Of a stretch of DNA of 64,000 nucleotides, positions 45,724-58,720 are shown piece by piece. A program made the position numbers and the translations under genes. The number at the start of each line of letters is the position of its first letter. Positions within the stretch are counted from its first letter, which is position 1. Below the pieces are notes generated by a model, which did no database searches, had not been told where the DNA came from, and saw only the letters and a program-made list of their open reading frames with translations. Source of the DNA: Cupriavidus taiwanensis (GTDB lineage: Bacteria; Pseudomonadota; Gammaproteobacteria; Burkholderiales; Burkholderiaceae); contig NZ_LT976853.1 of the NCBI RefSeq assembly GCF_900249755.1, forward strand, positions 614,207-678,206, given 5' to 3'.

Positions 45724-46302
45724 CTAATGTACGATCCGCGTGCCCAGCACGGCAAGGAACTGCGCCAGCCAGGCCGGATGCGCCGGCCACGCCGGGGCGG
45801 TCACGAGGTTGCCGTCGGTGTGGGCCTGGTCGACCGGAATCTCGGCATAGGTGCCGCCGGCCAGCTTCACTTCCGGCGCGCAGGCCGGGTAGGCCGAGCA
45901 GGTCTTGCCTTCCAGCACGCCCGCGGCGGCCAGCAGCTGGGCGCCGTGGCACACCGCGGCAATCGGCTTGCCGGCCTGGGCGAAGTGCCGCACGACCTCC
46001 AGCACGCGCGCGTTCAGGCGCAGGTATTCGGGGGCGCGGCCGCCGGGGATGACCAGCGCGTCGTAGCCGGCCGGGTCGATCTCGGCAAAGGTGGCGTTGA
46101 GGGTGAAGTTGTGGCCGCGCTTTTCGCTGTAGGTCTGGTCGCCCTCGAAATCATGGATCGCGGTGGCGCACGCGTCGCCCGCCCGCTTGTCGGGGCACGC
46201 GGCGTGGACGGTGTGGCCCACCATCTGCAGCGCCTGGAACGGCACCATGGTTTCGTAGTCCTCGGCGTAGTCGCCCACCAGCATCAGAATCTTTTTCGCC
46301 AT
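45724..46302 (-). CDS. DJ-1/PfpI family protein
   Basis: A 192-residue protein of the DJ-1/PfpI superfamily (class I glutamine-amidotransferase-like). The nucleophile elbow is [10 protein letters not shown] with its Cys, and [13 protein letters not shown] supplies the usual Glu/Gly region. Members act as deglycases, chaperones or proteases; the activity here is not resolved. GGAGACC precedes the ATG at 46302. It is divergent from apt. Confidence 0.92.
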   Translation of the reverse strand: MAKKILMLVGDYAEDYETMVPFQALQMVGHTVHAACPDKRAGDACATAIHDFEGDQTYSEKRGHNFTLNATFAEIDPAGYDALVIPGGRAPEYLRLNARVLEVVRHFAQAGKPIAAVCHGAQLLAAAGVLEGKTCSAYPACAPEVKLAGGTYAEIPVDQAHTDGNLVTAPAWPAHPAWLAQFLAVLGTRIVH

Positions 46303-46449
46303 CGTGGTCTCCTGTATGGTTACGGGTGTTCCGGCAGGGCCATTGTGCTGGTCGCCCCGGCGGCGCGGGTGGTAACTGGTTACCGCGCCATCCGCATGCC
46401 GCTGCCACCGCTTTCTTACCGGCGCCGCGCGCCCATCTCCCCGATCCCT

Positions 46450-47022
46450 ATGGCTGATTCCCTGATCCAGTCCCCCGAGCTCGGCGACGTCACCGGCTAC
46501 CTGCGCGAGCGCATCCGGACCGTGCCGGACTGGCCCCAGCCGGGCGTGATGTTCCGCGACATCACGCCGCTGCTGCAGAACCCCAAGACCCTGCGCGTGC
46601 TGATCGATGTCTTCGTGCACCGGTATATGGACGCGCAGCTGGACCTGGTCGCCGGCATCGATGCGCGCGGCTTTATCCTGGGCGCGATCGTTGCGTATGA
46701 GCTGAACCTGGGCTTCGTGCCGATCCGCAAGAAGGGCAAGCTGCCGTTCCAGACCGTGGCCGAGGAATACGAACTGGAATACGGCAGCGCCACTGTCGAG
46801 ATCCACGCCGACGCCTGCCAGGCCGGCGACCGCGTGCTGCTGGTCGACGACCTGATCGCCACCGGCGGCACCATGATGGCCGGACGCAAGCTGCTGGAGC
46901 GCCTGGGCGCGACGGTGGTGGAGGGCGCCGCCATCGTCGACCTGCCTGAGCTGGGCGGATCGAAGCTGCTGCACGACGCCGGGCTGCCGCTGTTCACCGT
47001 GTGCAAGTTCGAGGGGCACTGA
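46450..47022 (+). CDS. apt: adenine phosphoribosyltransferase
   Basis: A 190-residue purine salvage enzyme that makes AMP from adenine and PRPP. The PRPP-binding loop is [12 protein letters not shown], and the opening [20 protein letters not shown] is typical. The ATG at 46450 fits the family start. The PRPP it uses is made by prs at 24385-25338. It is followed after 40 bp by the LysE-type exporter gene. Confidence 0.96.
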   Translation: MADSLIQSPELGDVTGYLRERIRTVPDWPQPGVMFRDITPLLQNPKTLRVLIDVFVHRYMDAQLDLVAGIDARGFILGAIVAYELNLGFVPIRKKGKLPFQTVAEEYELEYGSATVEIHADACQAGDRVLLVDDLIATGGTMMAGRKLLERLGATVVEGAAIVDLPELGGSKLLHDAGLPLFTVCKFEGH

Positions 47023-47062
47023 GCCATGCCCGCCCGCAAACAGATCCACGCCAGGAGCGCCC

Positions 47063-47674
47063 ATGCCTGACCTGCTGCTGTTCCTGCTGGCCTCCGTCGC
47101 CGTGACCGTGGCCCCGGGGCCTGACAACCTGCAGGTGCTGGCGCGCGGCATGGCGCAGGGGCGCCGCGCGGGGCTGGTGGCGGCGCTGGGCTTTTCGGTC
47201 GGCTGCCTGTTCCATACCGTGATTGCCGCGGTCGGGCTGGCCGCGGTGCTGCGCTCGTCGCCGCTGGCGTTCCAGCCGATCAAGTACGCCGGCGCCGCCT
47301 ACCTGATCTGGATCGGCATCCAGGCGCTGCGCGCCAGGGGCGGGCTGGCGCAGGGCGGCGCGGTCGACGCGGTGCCGCTCGCGCGGGTATTCCGCCAGAG
47401 CGTGCTGGGCAACATGCTGAACCCCAAGGTGACGCTGTTCTTCCTGGTGTTCCTGCCGCAGTTCGTGCGCGCCGATGCCGCGCATCCGGGGCTGCAGTTC
47501 CTGCTGCTGGGCGTGGTCTTCATGCTGCAGACCGCGGTGGTGTTCTCGCTGTTCGGGCTGTGCGCGGGCTGGCTGGGTGCCTGGCTGCGCCGGCGGCCGG
47601 CCACCGGGCGCTGGCTGGACCGGGCGGCCGGGGCCATCTTCGTCGGGCTCGGCATCAAGGTCGCGCTGCCCTGA
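47063..47674 (+). CDS. LysE family exporter
   Basis: A 203-residue membrane protein with about six helices of the LysE/RhtB family, amino-acid exporters. The start [21 protein letters not shown] is the family signature (PGP motif). [10 protein letters not shown] and [19 protein letters not shown] are further matches. The substrate is unknown. CCAGGAGCG precedes the ATG. Confidence 0.92.
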   Translation: MPDLLLFLLASVAVTVAPGPDNLQVLARGMAQGRRAGLVAALGFSVGCLFHTVIAAVGLAAVLRSSPLAFQPIKYAGAAYLIWIGIQALRARGGLAQGGAVDAVPLARVFRQSVLGNMLNPKVTLFFLVFLPQFVRADAAHPGLQFLLLGVVFMLQTAVVFSLFGLCAGWLGAWLRRRPATGRWLDRAAGAIFVGLGIKVALP

Positions 47675-47808
47675 TCCGGGCCTTCGCAACGCCGCACCAT
47701 GCCGTTGCCGGTGCCGGGGGCCAGGCGCATAATGAGCCCTTGACAACGACACGATGACCGGGCGGAGCCTCGATTCAATTTTCGGCACCGGTCACACAAA
47801 GGCGCACC

Positions 47809-49491
47809 ATGGGCGTACTCCTTCACCTGTTATCGGGCGTTGCCCTGCTCGTCTGGGGCACCAACATCGTCAAGGTCGGCATCCTGCGCGTCTACGGCGC
47901 CAACCTGCGCCATGTGCTGTCGACCAGCGTCTCCAACCGCTTCACCGCCTTCCTCGCCGGCCTGGGCGTCACCGGGCTGGTCCAGAGCAGCAACGCCACC
48001 GCGGTCATCGTCAGCTCCTTCGTCGGCCAGGGCCTGATCGCCGTGGCGCCGGCGCTGGCGATCATGCTGGGCGCCAACGTCGGCACCGCGCTGATGGTGC
48101 AGGTCTTCTCGCTGGACCTGTCGTGGCTGTCGCCGCTGCTGATCTTCGTCGGCGTGATCTGCCACCTGACCTGGAAGGGCAGCAAGCCTGGCCACGTCGG
48201 GCGCGTGCTGATCGGCCTGGGCCTGATCACGCTGGCGCTGGAGCTGATCTCGATCGCGACCCGGCCGGTGGTGCAGGCCGCCGGGGTCAAGGTGCTGTTC
48301 GCCTCGCTGACCGGCGATGCGGGGCTGGACATGCTGGTCGGCGCGTTCCTGACCATCCTGTGCTATTCCAGCCTGGCGGTGGTGCTGTTCTGCGGCGCGC
48401 TGGCGTCGGCCGGGGTGGTGTCGATCCACGTGGCGCTGGCGCTGGTGCTGGGTGCCAACCTGGGCTCGGGCGTGTCGGCGCTGCTGACCACCTCGGGCAA
48501 CAACCAGCCGGGCAAGCGCGTGACGCTGGGCAACCTGCTGTCGCGGCTGCTGGGCTGCCTGATCGCGCTGCCGCTGCTGGGCCAGGCCGAGGAACTGCTG
48601 GCGCTGGTCGACCATGAGCCGCAACGGCTGATCGTCAACTTCCACCTGCTGTTCAACGTCGCGCTGGCGCTGCTGCTGCTCGGCGCCACCGCGCCGCTGG
48701 CGCGCCTGTGCGAGAAGGTGCTGCCCGGGCGCAATACCGGCGACAGCCAGGTCACGCCGCGCCATCTCGATACCGCCGCGCTGTCCACGCCCGCGCTGGC
48801 GCTGTCCAACGCCGCGCGCGAAGTGCTGCGCATCGGCGACCGCATCGAGCAGATGCTCGACAACATGCTGCGCGTGCTGCGCACCAACGACGCCAAGCTG
48901 GCCACCGCCACCTGCCGCATCGACAACGAGGTCGACGACCTCTACACCGCGATCAAGCTCTACCTGACCCGCATCAGCCTGGAAGCGCTGGACGAGCGCG
49001 ACGGCCAGCGCTGGACCGAGATCATCTCGCTCACCATCAACCTGGAGCACGCCGGCGATATCATCGAGCGCATCCTGCTCGACACCAAGGACAAGAAGAT
49101 CGCCCACAACCTGATGTTCTCCGAGGCGGGCATGCAGGAGATCGCCGAAATGCATGCGCGCCTGGTGGCCAACCTGCGGCTGGGCTTGTCGGTGTTTCTC
49201 AATGGCGATCTCAAGAGCGCTCAGGCGCTGATGGCGGAGAAGGCCAACTTCCGCGAACTCGAGCGCAAGTACGCGCGCACCCATCTGCAGCGCGTGGCGG
49301 TGCAGACCGCGGAAAGCATCGAGACCAGCTCGCTGCACCTGGACGTGATCAGCGAGCTGAAGCGGCTGAATTCGCTGTTCTGCGCGACGGCCTATCCGGT
49401 GCTGGAGCAGGCGGGGGTGCTGAATCGCAGCCGGATGAAGGAAGACGAGGTGCCGGCGGTGTCGGCGACGGTGCAGGCGGCGCAGCACTAA
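47809..49491 (+). CDS. Na/Pi cotransporter family protein with PhoU-like tail
   Basis: A 560-residue protein. The membrane part (about residues 1-300) holds two inverted Na/Pi-cotransport repeats, each with a QSS or GSG-type motif: LVQSSNATAVIVSSFVGQG and GANLGSGVSALLTTSGNN. A cytoplasmic PhoU-like helical domain follows (LSNAAREVLRIGDRIEQML onward). Such proteins import or export phosphate with sodium. It ends before a copy of the dispersed intergenic element. Confidence 0.93.
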   Translation: MGVLLHLLSGVALLVWGTNIVKVGILRVYGANLRHVLSTSVSNRFTAFLAGLGVTGLVQSSNATAVIVSSFVGQGLIAVAPALAIMLGANVGTALMVQVFSLDLSWLSPLLIFVGVICHLTWKGSKPGHVGRVLIGLGLITLALELISIATRPVVQAAGVKVLFASLTGDAGLDMLVGAFLTILCYSSLAVVLFCGALASAGVVSIHVALALVLGANLGSGVSALLTTSGNNQPGKRVTLGNLLSRLLGCLIALPLLGQAEELLALVDHEPQRLIVNFHLLFNVALALLLLGATAPLARLCEKVLPGRNTGDSQVTPRHLDTAALSTPALALSNAAREVLRIGDRIEQMLDNMLRVLRTNDAKLATATCRIDNEVDDLYTAIKLYLTRISLEALDERDGQRWTEIISLTINLEHAGDIIERILLDTKDKKIAHNLMFSEAGMQEIAEMHARLVANLRLGLSVFLNGDLKSAQALMAEKANFRELERKYARTHLQRVAVQTAESIETSSLHLDVISELKRLNSLFCATAYPVLEQAGVLNRSRMKEDEVPAVSATVQAAQH

Positions 49492-49515
49492 GCTCTGGCC
49501 TGCCGATCCCCGCTT

Positions 49516-49714
49516 GTTTGCTCCCCTCTCCCGCCTGCGGTAGTGGGGCCGGGGGTGAGGGCAGGAGGGTCAAGGGCTGACGCTAGTGGGTTAAAACCGT
49601 TGGCCCTGCTTGATGTGGTTCCTTGCTAGCCCACCCCTCACCCCGGCCCTCTCCCCATGAGGGAAGAGGGAGAACACCTTGCTTGGGCGAGTTCGGGCGG
49701 CTTTGGGGCACCCG
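49516..49714. repeat. dispersed intergenic element, copy 2
   Basis: It is collinear with 14371-14570 over about 200 bp. Shared blocks include GTTTGCTCCCCTCTCCCGC, GTGGTTCCTTGCTAG, CACCCCTCACCCCGG and GGGAGAACACCTTGCTT. The first hairpin is decayed here. It fills most of the 260-bp gap between the Na/Pi gene and the adenosine-specific kinase gene. Confidence 0.75.
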
Positions 49715-49751
49715 ACACCGCGCTCCTCTTTTGTGTTTGTGGGGGGCGCGT

Positions 49752-50237
49752 TCAAAGCTTGTACCCGAACTTCCGCAGCAACGCCTTTCGTTCCGCCACA
49801 TCGGCTTCCGTCTCGATCCCCAGCGGCGAAGCGCCGTCGATCACCCCCACCACGCCGCGCCCGGCATCGGTCTGCGCGATGATCACCTGCGTCGGGTTCG
49901 CCGTCGCGCAGTAGATCCGGCACACTTCCGGCACCGCGCGCACCGCGCCCAGCACGTTCACCGGAAAGAAGCCGTCGCCCAGGAAGATCAGGAAGCTGTG
50001 GCCCGCGCCGATGGCGCGCGCGTTCTCGCAGGCCATGTCGATCAGGTGCTCGTCGGTGCCCGACCATCGCACCAGCCGCTTGCCCGAGGCCTCGCAGAAC
50101 GCCAGCCCGAAGCGGATGCCGGGCACCGTGCCGACCAGCGCCTCGTGCAGGTCTTCCACGGTCTTGATGAAGTGCGACTGGCCGAAGATAAAGTTGGTGG
50201 CTTCCGGCTTGGTGACCGGTACGACCGTCAGTTCCAT
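49752..50237 (-). CDS. adenosine-specific kinase family protein
   Basis: A 161-residue member of the small family named after an archaeal adenosine-specific kinase (COG1839-like). Typical stretches are NFIFGQSHFIKTVEDLHEAL, GLAFCEASGKRLVR and YCATANPTQVIIAQT. No P-loop is visible. The enzymatic role in bacteria is not settled. It is convergent with the Na/Pi transporter gene and monocistronic. Confidence 0.85.
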   Translation of the reverse strand: MELTVVPVTKPEATNFIFGQSHFIKTVEDLHEALVGTVPGIRFGLAFCEASGKRLVRWSGTDEHLIDMACENARAIGAGHSFLIFLGDGFFPVNVLGAVRAVPEVCRIYCATANPTQVIIAQTDAGRGVVGVIDGASPLGIETEADVAERKALLRKFGYKL

Positions 50238-50352
50238 GGCGTGGCTCCTGTGCGATGGGGTATCGCTGTCCGCTTCATGGTAGGGCGCGAGGTAGCGAAA
50301 GCAAGCCGGCGCCTGCTATACCGGAGGGGTTGGCCCACCACCGGAGCCGCCC

Positions 50353-50946
50353 ATGGCCGCCTTTTGCAGATGGCTGTCTGTGCTTGCCATCGTCCCCCTG
50401 CTTGCCGCCGCACAGGTCGCTGCGGCATCACAACGCGAGATCGCGGTCAGCGAGCTGCGGCATCCGAACGTCGTGGTGGTATTGCGCCATGCCAGCGCAC
50501 CCGGCGTGGGCGACCCGCCCGGGTTCCGGCTGGCCGATTGCGCCACCCAGCGCAACCTCGACGCGCGCGGACGCGAGCAGGCGGCGCGCCTGGGCGCGAG
50601 CTGGAAGGCAGCCGGCTTCCGGCCGACGCAGGTGTGGAGCAGCGCCTGGTGCCGCTGCCAGGACACGGCGCGGCTGATGGGCGTGGGGCCGGTACAGGTG
50701 CAGCCGCTGCTCAATTCGTTCTTCGGCGCCGACGCACAGCGCCGCGACGCGCAGGTCGCGCAGCTGTCGCGGCTGATCGACGGGCTCGACCCGCGCGGCG
50801 GTCCTTACCTGATGGTCACGCACCAGGTGGTGATCACCGCGCTGACCGGCCATGGCGCCGACAGCGGCGGCGGCGTGGCAATCGAGTTGCCGCAGGGTGG
50901 CACGGCGCGGCGCACGCGCGTGCTGCCGGCTGCGGGGCTGGACTGA
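50353..50946 (+). CDS. exported histidine phosphatase family protein
   Basis: A 197-residue protein with a signal sequence (LSVLAIVPLLAAAQVAAAS) and a phosphoglycerate-mutase-like fold. The catalytic His lies in VVVLRHASAPG, with RHA in place of the usual RHG. The second His is in MVTHQVVITAL. Arg residues follow in WSSAWCRCQDTA. The substrate is unknown. Its stop is 4 bp from the end of the convergent uvrA. Confidence 0.88.
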   Translation: MAAFCRWLSVLAIVPLLAAAQVAAASQREIAVSELRHPNVVVVLRHASAPGVGDPPGFRLADCATQRNLDARGREQAARLGASWKAAGFRPTQVWSSAWCRCQDTARLMGVGPVQVQPLLNSFFGADAQRRDAQVAQLSRLIDGLDPRGGPYLMVTHQVVITALTGHGADSGGGVAIELPQGGTARRTRVLPAAGLD

Positions 50947-50950
50947 AGCT

Positions 50951-53815
<2,865 letters not shown>

Positions 53816-53927
53816 ATGCCGAAAAGTCGTCGCCAGGCAGGCCGCCCCGGCCGGAATGCGCGCCCGGGCGCACCTCCGGGGGGCAGCCGGCATGGCCAGG
53901 TGACCCGGGAAGCGCGAAGGAGCAAAC

Positions 53928-53943
53928 CTGTTAATATACCCAA
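53928..53943. promoter_or_regulatory. weak LexA-like box between uvrA and the MFS gene
   Basis: CTG-N10-CAA on the plus strand; leftward it reads TTGGGTATATTAACAG against the SOS consensus CTGTATATATATACAG, 11 of 16 identical. One half-site (ACAG) is intact. uvrA is a classic SOS gene, which supports the call, but the match is partial. Confidence 0.4.
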
Positions 53944-54040
53944 CTTCGGTTTCCGGGGTTGTCCGGCCACCAGCGGACCCGACCATTGCCGCCCACCGGC
54001 AACCAGCCCGACCCCGAATCCACACGATCCCACGATCGCA

Positions 54041-55291
54041 ATGCCGTCGATCCAGTCTTCTTCCCCGGATACGGGTGCCGCCGACGCATCCCAAGCCCCC
54101 GCGCGCGAACGCATGACGCGCGCCGAACTGCGCGCCGCGGTGTCGCTGGCCAGCATCTTTGCGCTGCGCATGCTGGGCCTGTTCCTGATCCTGCCGGTCT
54201 TTGCCGAATACGCGCGAACGCTGCCCGACGGGCAGGACGCCCAGCGCGTAGGCCTGGCCATGGGCATCTACGGCCTGATGCAGGCCTTCCTGCACATCCC
54301 GCTGGGCTGGCTGTCCGACCGCGTCGGGCGCAAGCCGGTGATGGTGGGCGGCCTGCTGCTGTTCATCGCCGGCGGCCTGGTTGCGGCGTTTTCCGACACG
54401 CTGACCGGCATCATCGCCGGGCGCGCGCTGCAGGGCATGGGCGCGATCTCCGCGGCCATCACCGCCTGCATCGCCGACCTGACCCGCGAGCGCCATCGCA
54501 CCAAGGCCATGGCGATGGTGGGCGGCAGCATCGGGCTGACCTTCGCGCTGTCGCTGGTGATTGCCTCGCCGCTGCTGCACAGCATCGGCATGTCCGGCAT
54601 CTTCGGGCTGATGTCGGTGCTGGGCCTGATCGCCATCGGCGTGACCGTGTTCCTGGTGCCGACCCCGCCGCCGCCGCACCCGGTGCGGCTGCCGTTCCGC
54701 AAGGTGCTGCTCAATGGGGACCTGGCGCGGCTCAACGTCGGCGTGCTGGCGCTGCACGCCTCGCAGGTGGCGATGTTCATGGTGGTGCCGGCGATGCTGG
54801 CCGATGCCGGCATGCCGCTGGACCAGCACTGGAAGGTCTACCTGCCGGTGGTGCTGGTGTCCTTCGTGCTGATGCTGGGGCCGATGATGGCGGCCGAGCG
54901 CTATGGCCGCGTGCGCCCGGTGCTGCTGGGCGCGGTCGCGCTGATGACCGCGGTGCAACTGCTGTTTGCCGCCGTGCACGGGCTGTGGGCGATCGTCGGG
55001 GTCTTGCTGCTGTTCTTCGTCGCCTTCAACGTGCTGGAGGCGATGCAGCCTTCGCTGGTGTCGCGCTACGCCGCGGCCGCGCGCGGCGCGGCGCTAGGCG
55101 TCTACAACACGACCCAGGCGCTGGGCCTGTTCCTGGGCGGTGCCGTCGGCGGCTGGCTGCTCAAGCACGAGGGCCGCAGTGCCGTGTTCGTGGGCTGCGC
55201 GGCGGTGCTGTTGCTGTGGCTTATAATCGCCTGGAGCATGAAGGCGCCGCCGGCGCGCGGGCAGGAAGCCGCACCGGCTCCCGCGGCCTGA
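54041..55291 (+). CDS. MFS transporter
   Basis: A 416-residue major-facilitator protein with 12 predicted helices. Motif A is [13 protein letters not shown] in the loop after helix 2, and the helix-5 region [19 protein letters not shown] follows. It resembles YajR- and sugar-efflux-type drug/proton antiporters; the substrate is unknown. The start at 54041 was chosen; an ATG at 54113 ([10 protein letters not shown]), directly before helix 1, is an alternative. It is divergent from uvrA. Confidence 0.9.
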   Translation: MPSIQSSSPDTGAADASQAPARERMTRAELRAAVSLASIFALRMLGLFLILPVFAEYARTLPDGQDAQRVGLAMGIYGLMQAFLHIPLGWLSDRVGRKPVMVGGLLLFIAGGLVAAFSDTLTGIIAGRALQGMGAISAAITACIADLTRERHRTKAMAMVGGSIGLTFALSLVIASPLLHSIGMSGIFGLMSVLGLIAIGVTVFLVPTPPPPHPVRLPFRKVLLNGDLARLNVGVLALHASQVAMFMVVPAMLADAGMPLDQHWKVYLPVVLVSFVLMLGPMMAAERYGRVRPVLLGAVALMTAVQLLFAAVHGLWAIVGVLLLFFVAFNVLEAMQPSLVSRYAAAARGAALGVYNTTQALGLFLGGAVGGWLLKHEGRSAVFVGCAAVLLLWLIIAWSMKAPPARGQEAAPAPAA

Positions 55292-55409
55292 GCCGGCAGC
55301 TGGTTTCGCATCATTTGGTAAAGCATTTGGGCTGGAAAGCGGCCTAGTATCATCGCGCCACCCGGCATCCTGGCGGGGGCGCGATGTTCGTTTACGTGGC
55401 CGGCCTATA

Positions 55410-55448
55410 GCGTCAAACTACGGCGTCAAACCACGGCGTCAAACCACG
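55410..55448. repeat. three tandem 13-bp repeats before ssb
   Basis: GCGTCAAACTACG, GCGTCAAACCACG and GCGTCAAACCACG follow each other without spacer; a partial fourth (GCATCAC) follows at 55449. It lies 80-120 bases before the ssb start. It may be a protein-binding array or simple slippage. Confidence 0.75.
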
Positions 55449-55530
55449 GCATCACCCCTGCAACCCGCTTTTACCGTCATCGTATTGCCACGCTTTTCAA
55501 CACAGCGCGTGGCTTTTGGAGAACATTCAC

Positions 55531-56076
55531 ATGGCATCGGTCAACAAAGTCATTCTCGTCGGCAACCTCGGCGCAGACCCGGAAACGCGCTACATGCCCA
55601 GCGGCGACGCCGTCACCAACCTGCGCCTGGCCACCACCGACCGCTACAAGGACAAGCAGTCCGGCGAGATGAAGGAAGCCACCGAATGGCACCGCGTGGC
55701 GATGTTCGGCAAGCTGGCCGAGATCGCCGCGCAGTACCTGCGCAAGGGCTCGTCGGTCTATATCGAGGGCCGCATCCGCACCCGCAAGTGGCAGGACCAG
55801 TCCGGCCAGGACAAGTACTCCACCGAGATCGTCGCCGACCAGATGCAGATGCTGGGTTCGCGCCAGGGCGGCGGCGGTGGTGGCGGTGACGAAGGCGGCT
55901 TCGGCGGCGGCGCGGGCGGTGGCGGCGGCTATAGCCGCGAAGCGTCGGGCGGTGGCGGCTATGGCGGCGGCCGTGGCGCACAGGGCGGCGGTGGCCAGCA
56001 GGGCGGCGCCGCGCGCCGTCCGCAGCAGCCGGCGTCGAACGGTTTCGAGGATATGGACGACGATATTCCGTTCTGA
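55531..56076 (+). CDS. ssb: single-stranded DNA-binding protein
   Basis: A 181-residue SSB. The OB-fold takes about residues 1-110 ([20 protein letters not shown]). A Gly-rich linker with some Gln and Ser follows, and the acidic tip DMDDDIPF ends the protein and would bind partner enzymes. The ATG at 55531 follows TGGAGAA. The gene lies close to uvrA but is separated from it by the MFS gene. Confidence 0.97.
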   Translation: MASVNKVILVGNLGADPETRYMPSGDAVTNLRLATTDRYKDKQSGEMKEATEWHRVAMFGKLAEIAAQYLRKGSSVYIEGRIRTRKWQDQSGQDKYSTEIVADQMQMLGSRQGGGGGGGDEGGFGGGAGGGGGYSREASGGGGYGGGRGAQGGGGQQGGAARRPQQPASNGFEDMDDDIPF

Positions 56077-56082
56077 CCCGCC

Positions 56083-56140
56083 TCTCCGGGAAACCGGAGA
56101 GAAAGACCCACGCATGGCCCTCTTTACAGAGGGCTTTTTT
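56083..56140 (+). terminator. ssb terminator with two hairpins
   Basis: TCTCCGG-GAAA-CCGGAGA (56083-56100), then GCCCTC (56117-56122) and GAGGGC (56129-56134) followed by six T (56135-56140). The second hairpin is a standard intrinsic terminator. Confidence 0.88.
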
Positions 56141-56276
56141 GTTTTCCCGTGGACGGGGCCGCAGCCCGGCCCATCGATCGATTTCCCGTTCCGCAGCCGT
56201 TTCCCGGACGCTTCGGTCATACGGTACGTGCGGCAAAGCGGGAACATCCCAATGTCTCTCGCGCCATACCCGCGCC

Positions 56277-56282
56277 TATAAT
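56277..56282 (+). promoter_or_regulatory. -10 box of the double TetR gene
   Basis: A perfect TATAAT about 55 bases before the chosen start at 56338. No clear -35 is present. It makes earlier starts in the same open frame unlikely. Confidence 0.45.
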
Positions 56283-56337
56283 CGCTGGCCGGATCTTCGA
56301 AAAACCCGGTTCGCACACCCGCGCAGCCGGACCCCTC

Positions 56338-57582
56338 ATGCTCACGGACCAGTCGGAAGCCAGGCAGACCCGCCGTTATGTCGAAAAGCGCGAAGGCATC
56401 CTCGATGCCGCCGCGGCGCTGTTCAACCGCAAGGGCGTGCGCGGCACGACCCTGTCGGACGTCGGCCAGCTGGTGGGGCTGAACACCAACAGCATCACGT
56501 ACTACTTCCGCAAGAAAGAAGACCTGGTGCTGGCCTGCCTGATGCGCACCATCGAAGAGATGCGCGCCCTGGCCGGCGCGGCTTCGCAGCACGGCAGCGC
56601 CGGCGAGCGCGTCGCCGCCTTTATCGCGCTGTTTGTCGCGCGGCTGGCGCGCACCGCGGCGCTCGAGCGGCCCGAGCTGATGAGTTTCCGCGAGATCCGC
56701 GCGCTGCCGGCCAGCCATGCCGACGTGGCGTTCTCCGCCTACAACGACATGTTCCGGCAGATCCGCGGGCTGCTGCGCGATGCCGCGCCCGCCGATCCGA
56801 TACAACACCCGGCACAACGCAGCGCGCTGAGCGCCCGGGCCCACCTGCTGCTGTCGCTGACCAGCGGCGCGATGAGCTGGATCGAGCGCTACGAGCCGGC
56901 GGACTACCCAAAGGTCGCGCAGACGCTGGCGGACATCGTGCTCAACGGCATTGCCGCGCCCGGCACCGCGTGGCAGCAGGAACTGGATGTCGACGCGCTG
57001 CTGCCGGCGCTGGGGCAGCCCGAAACGACGCAGCAGGCGTTCCTGCGCGCTGCCACGGAGCTGCTCAATGAGCAGGGCTACCGTGGCGCCTCGGCGGACC
57101 GGATCTCGGCCCGGCTGAACCTGACCAAGGGTGCGTTCTACCACCACAACGAGAACAAGGACGACCTGATCTCCGCATGCTTCGATCGCATGTCTGCGGT
57201 GATCCGCGACACCCAGGCGCTGGTCGACGAGATGCCAGCCACCGGCTGGGACAAGCTGTGCGCGGTGTCGCGCGCGCTGGTGCATTACCAGTTCTCCAGC
57301 CAGGGGCCGCTGCTGCGGCTGACCATCTACGGCGCGCTGCCGGAAGAGATGCGCATCGCCAAGATGCAGGACATGGCGCGGCTGTCCACGCGCTTTGTGC
57401 GCTTCCTGGTGCAGGGCATGCAGGACGGCTCGATCCGGCCGCTGGACCAGTCGATCGCGGCGCTGCAGGTGCATGGCATGATCAACGCCGCGGTCGAGCT
57501 GCGCCGCTGGGTTCGCGACGCCACCTCGGACAATGCCGCCGAGTTGTTCGTGCGGCCCATGATGATGGGACTGCTGAGCTGA
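56338..57582 (+). CDS. double-domain TetR family regulator
   Basis: A 414-residue protein with two TetR units in one chain, about twice the usual length. The first DNA-binding domain covers about residues 19-65 (AAALFNRKGVRGTTLSDVG, ITYYFRKKEDLV). The second covers about residues 232-278 (AATELLNEQGYRGASADRIS, AFYHHNENKDDLI). Each is followed by a helical ligand-binding-like region. The protein may act as a pseudo-dimer. It is convergent with the dpp-type transporter genes and could regulate them or the acyl-CoA dehydrogenase beyond; this is inference. Confidence 0.9.
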   Translation: MLTDQSEARQTRRYVEKREGILDAAAALFNRKGVRGTTLSDVGQLVGLNTNSITYYFRKKEDLVLACLMRTIEEMRALAGAASQHGSAGERVAAFIALFVARLARTAALERPELMSFREIRALPASHADVAFSAYNDMFRQIRGLLRDAAPADPIQHPAQRSALSARAHLLLSLTSGAMSWIERYEPADYPKVAQTLADIVLNGIAAPGTAWQQELDVDALLPALGQPETTQQAFLRAATELLNEQGYRGASADRISARLNLTKGAFYHHNENKDDLISACFDRMSAVIRDTQALVDEMPATGWDKLCAVSRALVHYQFSSQGPLLRLTIYGALPEEMRIAKMQDMARLSTRFVRFLVQGMQDGSIRPLDQSIAALQVHGMINAAVELRRWVRDATSDNAAELFVRPMMMGLLS

Positions 57583-57628
57583 ACCGCGCTGGTCGCGAGC
57601 CTGCTGTCTGCCGTACGTCAGCCGTACG

Positions 57629-58720
57629 TCAGCCGTCCAGGTGGCAGGCCACCATCTGCCCGTCACCGTGGTCGCGCAGCACCGGGTCGGCACTGCGGCA
57701 CTGGGGCATGGCCGAAGGGCAGCGCGTATGGAAGCGGCAGCCCGAAGGCGGATGCATCGGGCTGGGGACTTCGCCCTGCAGCACGATGCGCTGGCGCTGG
57801 CGTTCGGCGCGCACGTCGGCCACCGGCACGGCGGACAGCAGCGCGCGCGTGTACGGGTGGCGCGGCTGCGTGTAGAGCTGGTGCCGACTGGCGATCTCGA
57901 CGATGCGGCCCAGGTACATGACCGCGATGCGGTCGCTGATATGGCGCACCACCGCCAGGTCATGGGCGATGAACAGGTAGGACAGGCCCAGGCTGCGCTG
58001 CAGCGCCATGAACACATTGACCACTTGCGCCTGGATCGACACGTCCAGCGCCGACACTGGCTCATCGCAGACGATCATGCTCGGTTGCAGCGCCAGCGCG
58101 CGCGCGATGCCGATGCGCTGCCGCTGGCCTCCCGAGAATTCGTGCGGGTAGCGGTCGGCCATGTAGGGCAGCAGGCCGACCATGTCGAGCAGCTCGGCCA
58201 CGCGCGCCTGCAGCGCGGTTCGATCGCCGGCCAGGCCGTGCACCTGCAGCGGCTCGGCGATGATGTCGCGCACCTTCATGCGCGGGTTCAGCGACGCGAA
58301 CGGGTCCTGGTAGACCATCTGCACGCTGCGGCGGAAGCGTTTTTCGCGCGCGCCGTTGAAGCCGGCCAGGTCTTCGCCGTCGAAGGCGATCCGTCCCGCG
58401 CTGGCCGGCAGCATCTTCATGATGGCAAGCCCGGTGGTGGACTTGCCGCAGCCGCTTTCGCCCACCAGTCCCAGGGTCTCGCCGCGGCGCAGCGTGAACG
58501 AGACGCCGTCGACCGCCTTGACCGAGCCGACCTGGCGCTTGAACAGCACGCCGCGCGTCACGGGGAAATGGACCTTCAGGTCTTCGACCTTCAGGATCAG
58601 GTTGTCGGCCTGAGGCGGTTGGCGCGTTTCCGGCGCCTCGGCGCCTGCGCTGCCATCGGTGCGATCCGGGCGCTCAGGCGGCGCGACGCTGCGCGCCAGG
58701 GGCGTGTCAATGTGCGTCAT
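57629..58720 (-). CDS. peptide-type ABC transporter ATP-binding protein (DppF-like)
   Basis: A 363-residue ATPase of the Opp/Dpp family. Walker A is [14 protein letters not shown], the signature [15 protein letters not shown], Walker [12 protein letters not shown] and the switch His [10 protein letters not shown]. The C-terminal oligopeptide-transport part has CRFHTRCP and a further Cys-rich stretch that may bind an Fe-S cluster. The start overlaps the end of the DppD-like gene by 14 bp. It is last in a five-gene leftward operon. Confidence 0.93.
   Translation of the reverse strand: MTHIDTPLARSVAPPERPDRTDGSAGAEAPETRQPPQADNLILKVEDLKVHFPVTRGVLFKRQVGSVKAVDGVSFTLRRGETLGLVGESGCGKSTTGLAIMKMLPASAGRIAFDGEDLAGFNGAREKRFRRSVQMVYQDPFASLNPRMKVRDIIAEPLQVHGLAGDRTALQARVAELLDMVGLLPYMADRYPHEFSGGQRQRIGIARALALQPSMIVCDEPVSALDVSIQAQVVNVFMALQRSLGLSYLFIAHDLAVVRHISDRIAVMYLGRIVEIASRHQLYTQPRHPYTRALLSAVPVADVRAERQRQRIVLQGEVPSPMHPPSGCRFHTRCPSAMPQCRSADPVLRDHGDGQMVACHLDG

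Noticed and set aside
53816..54979. Open frame extending uvrA by about 390 codons upstream
   Set aside because: It is antisense to the MFS transporter gene; UvrA is full length from 53815.
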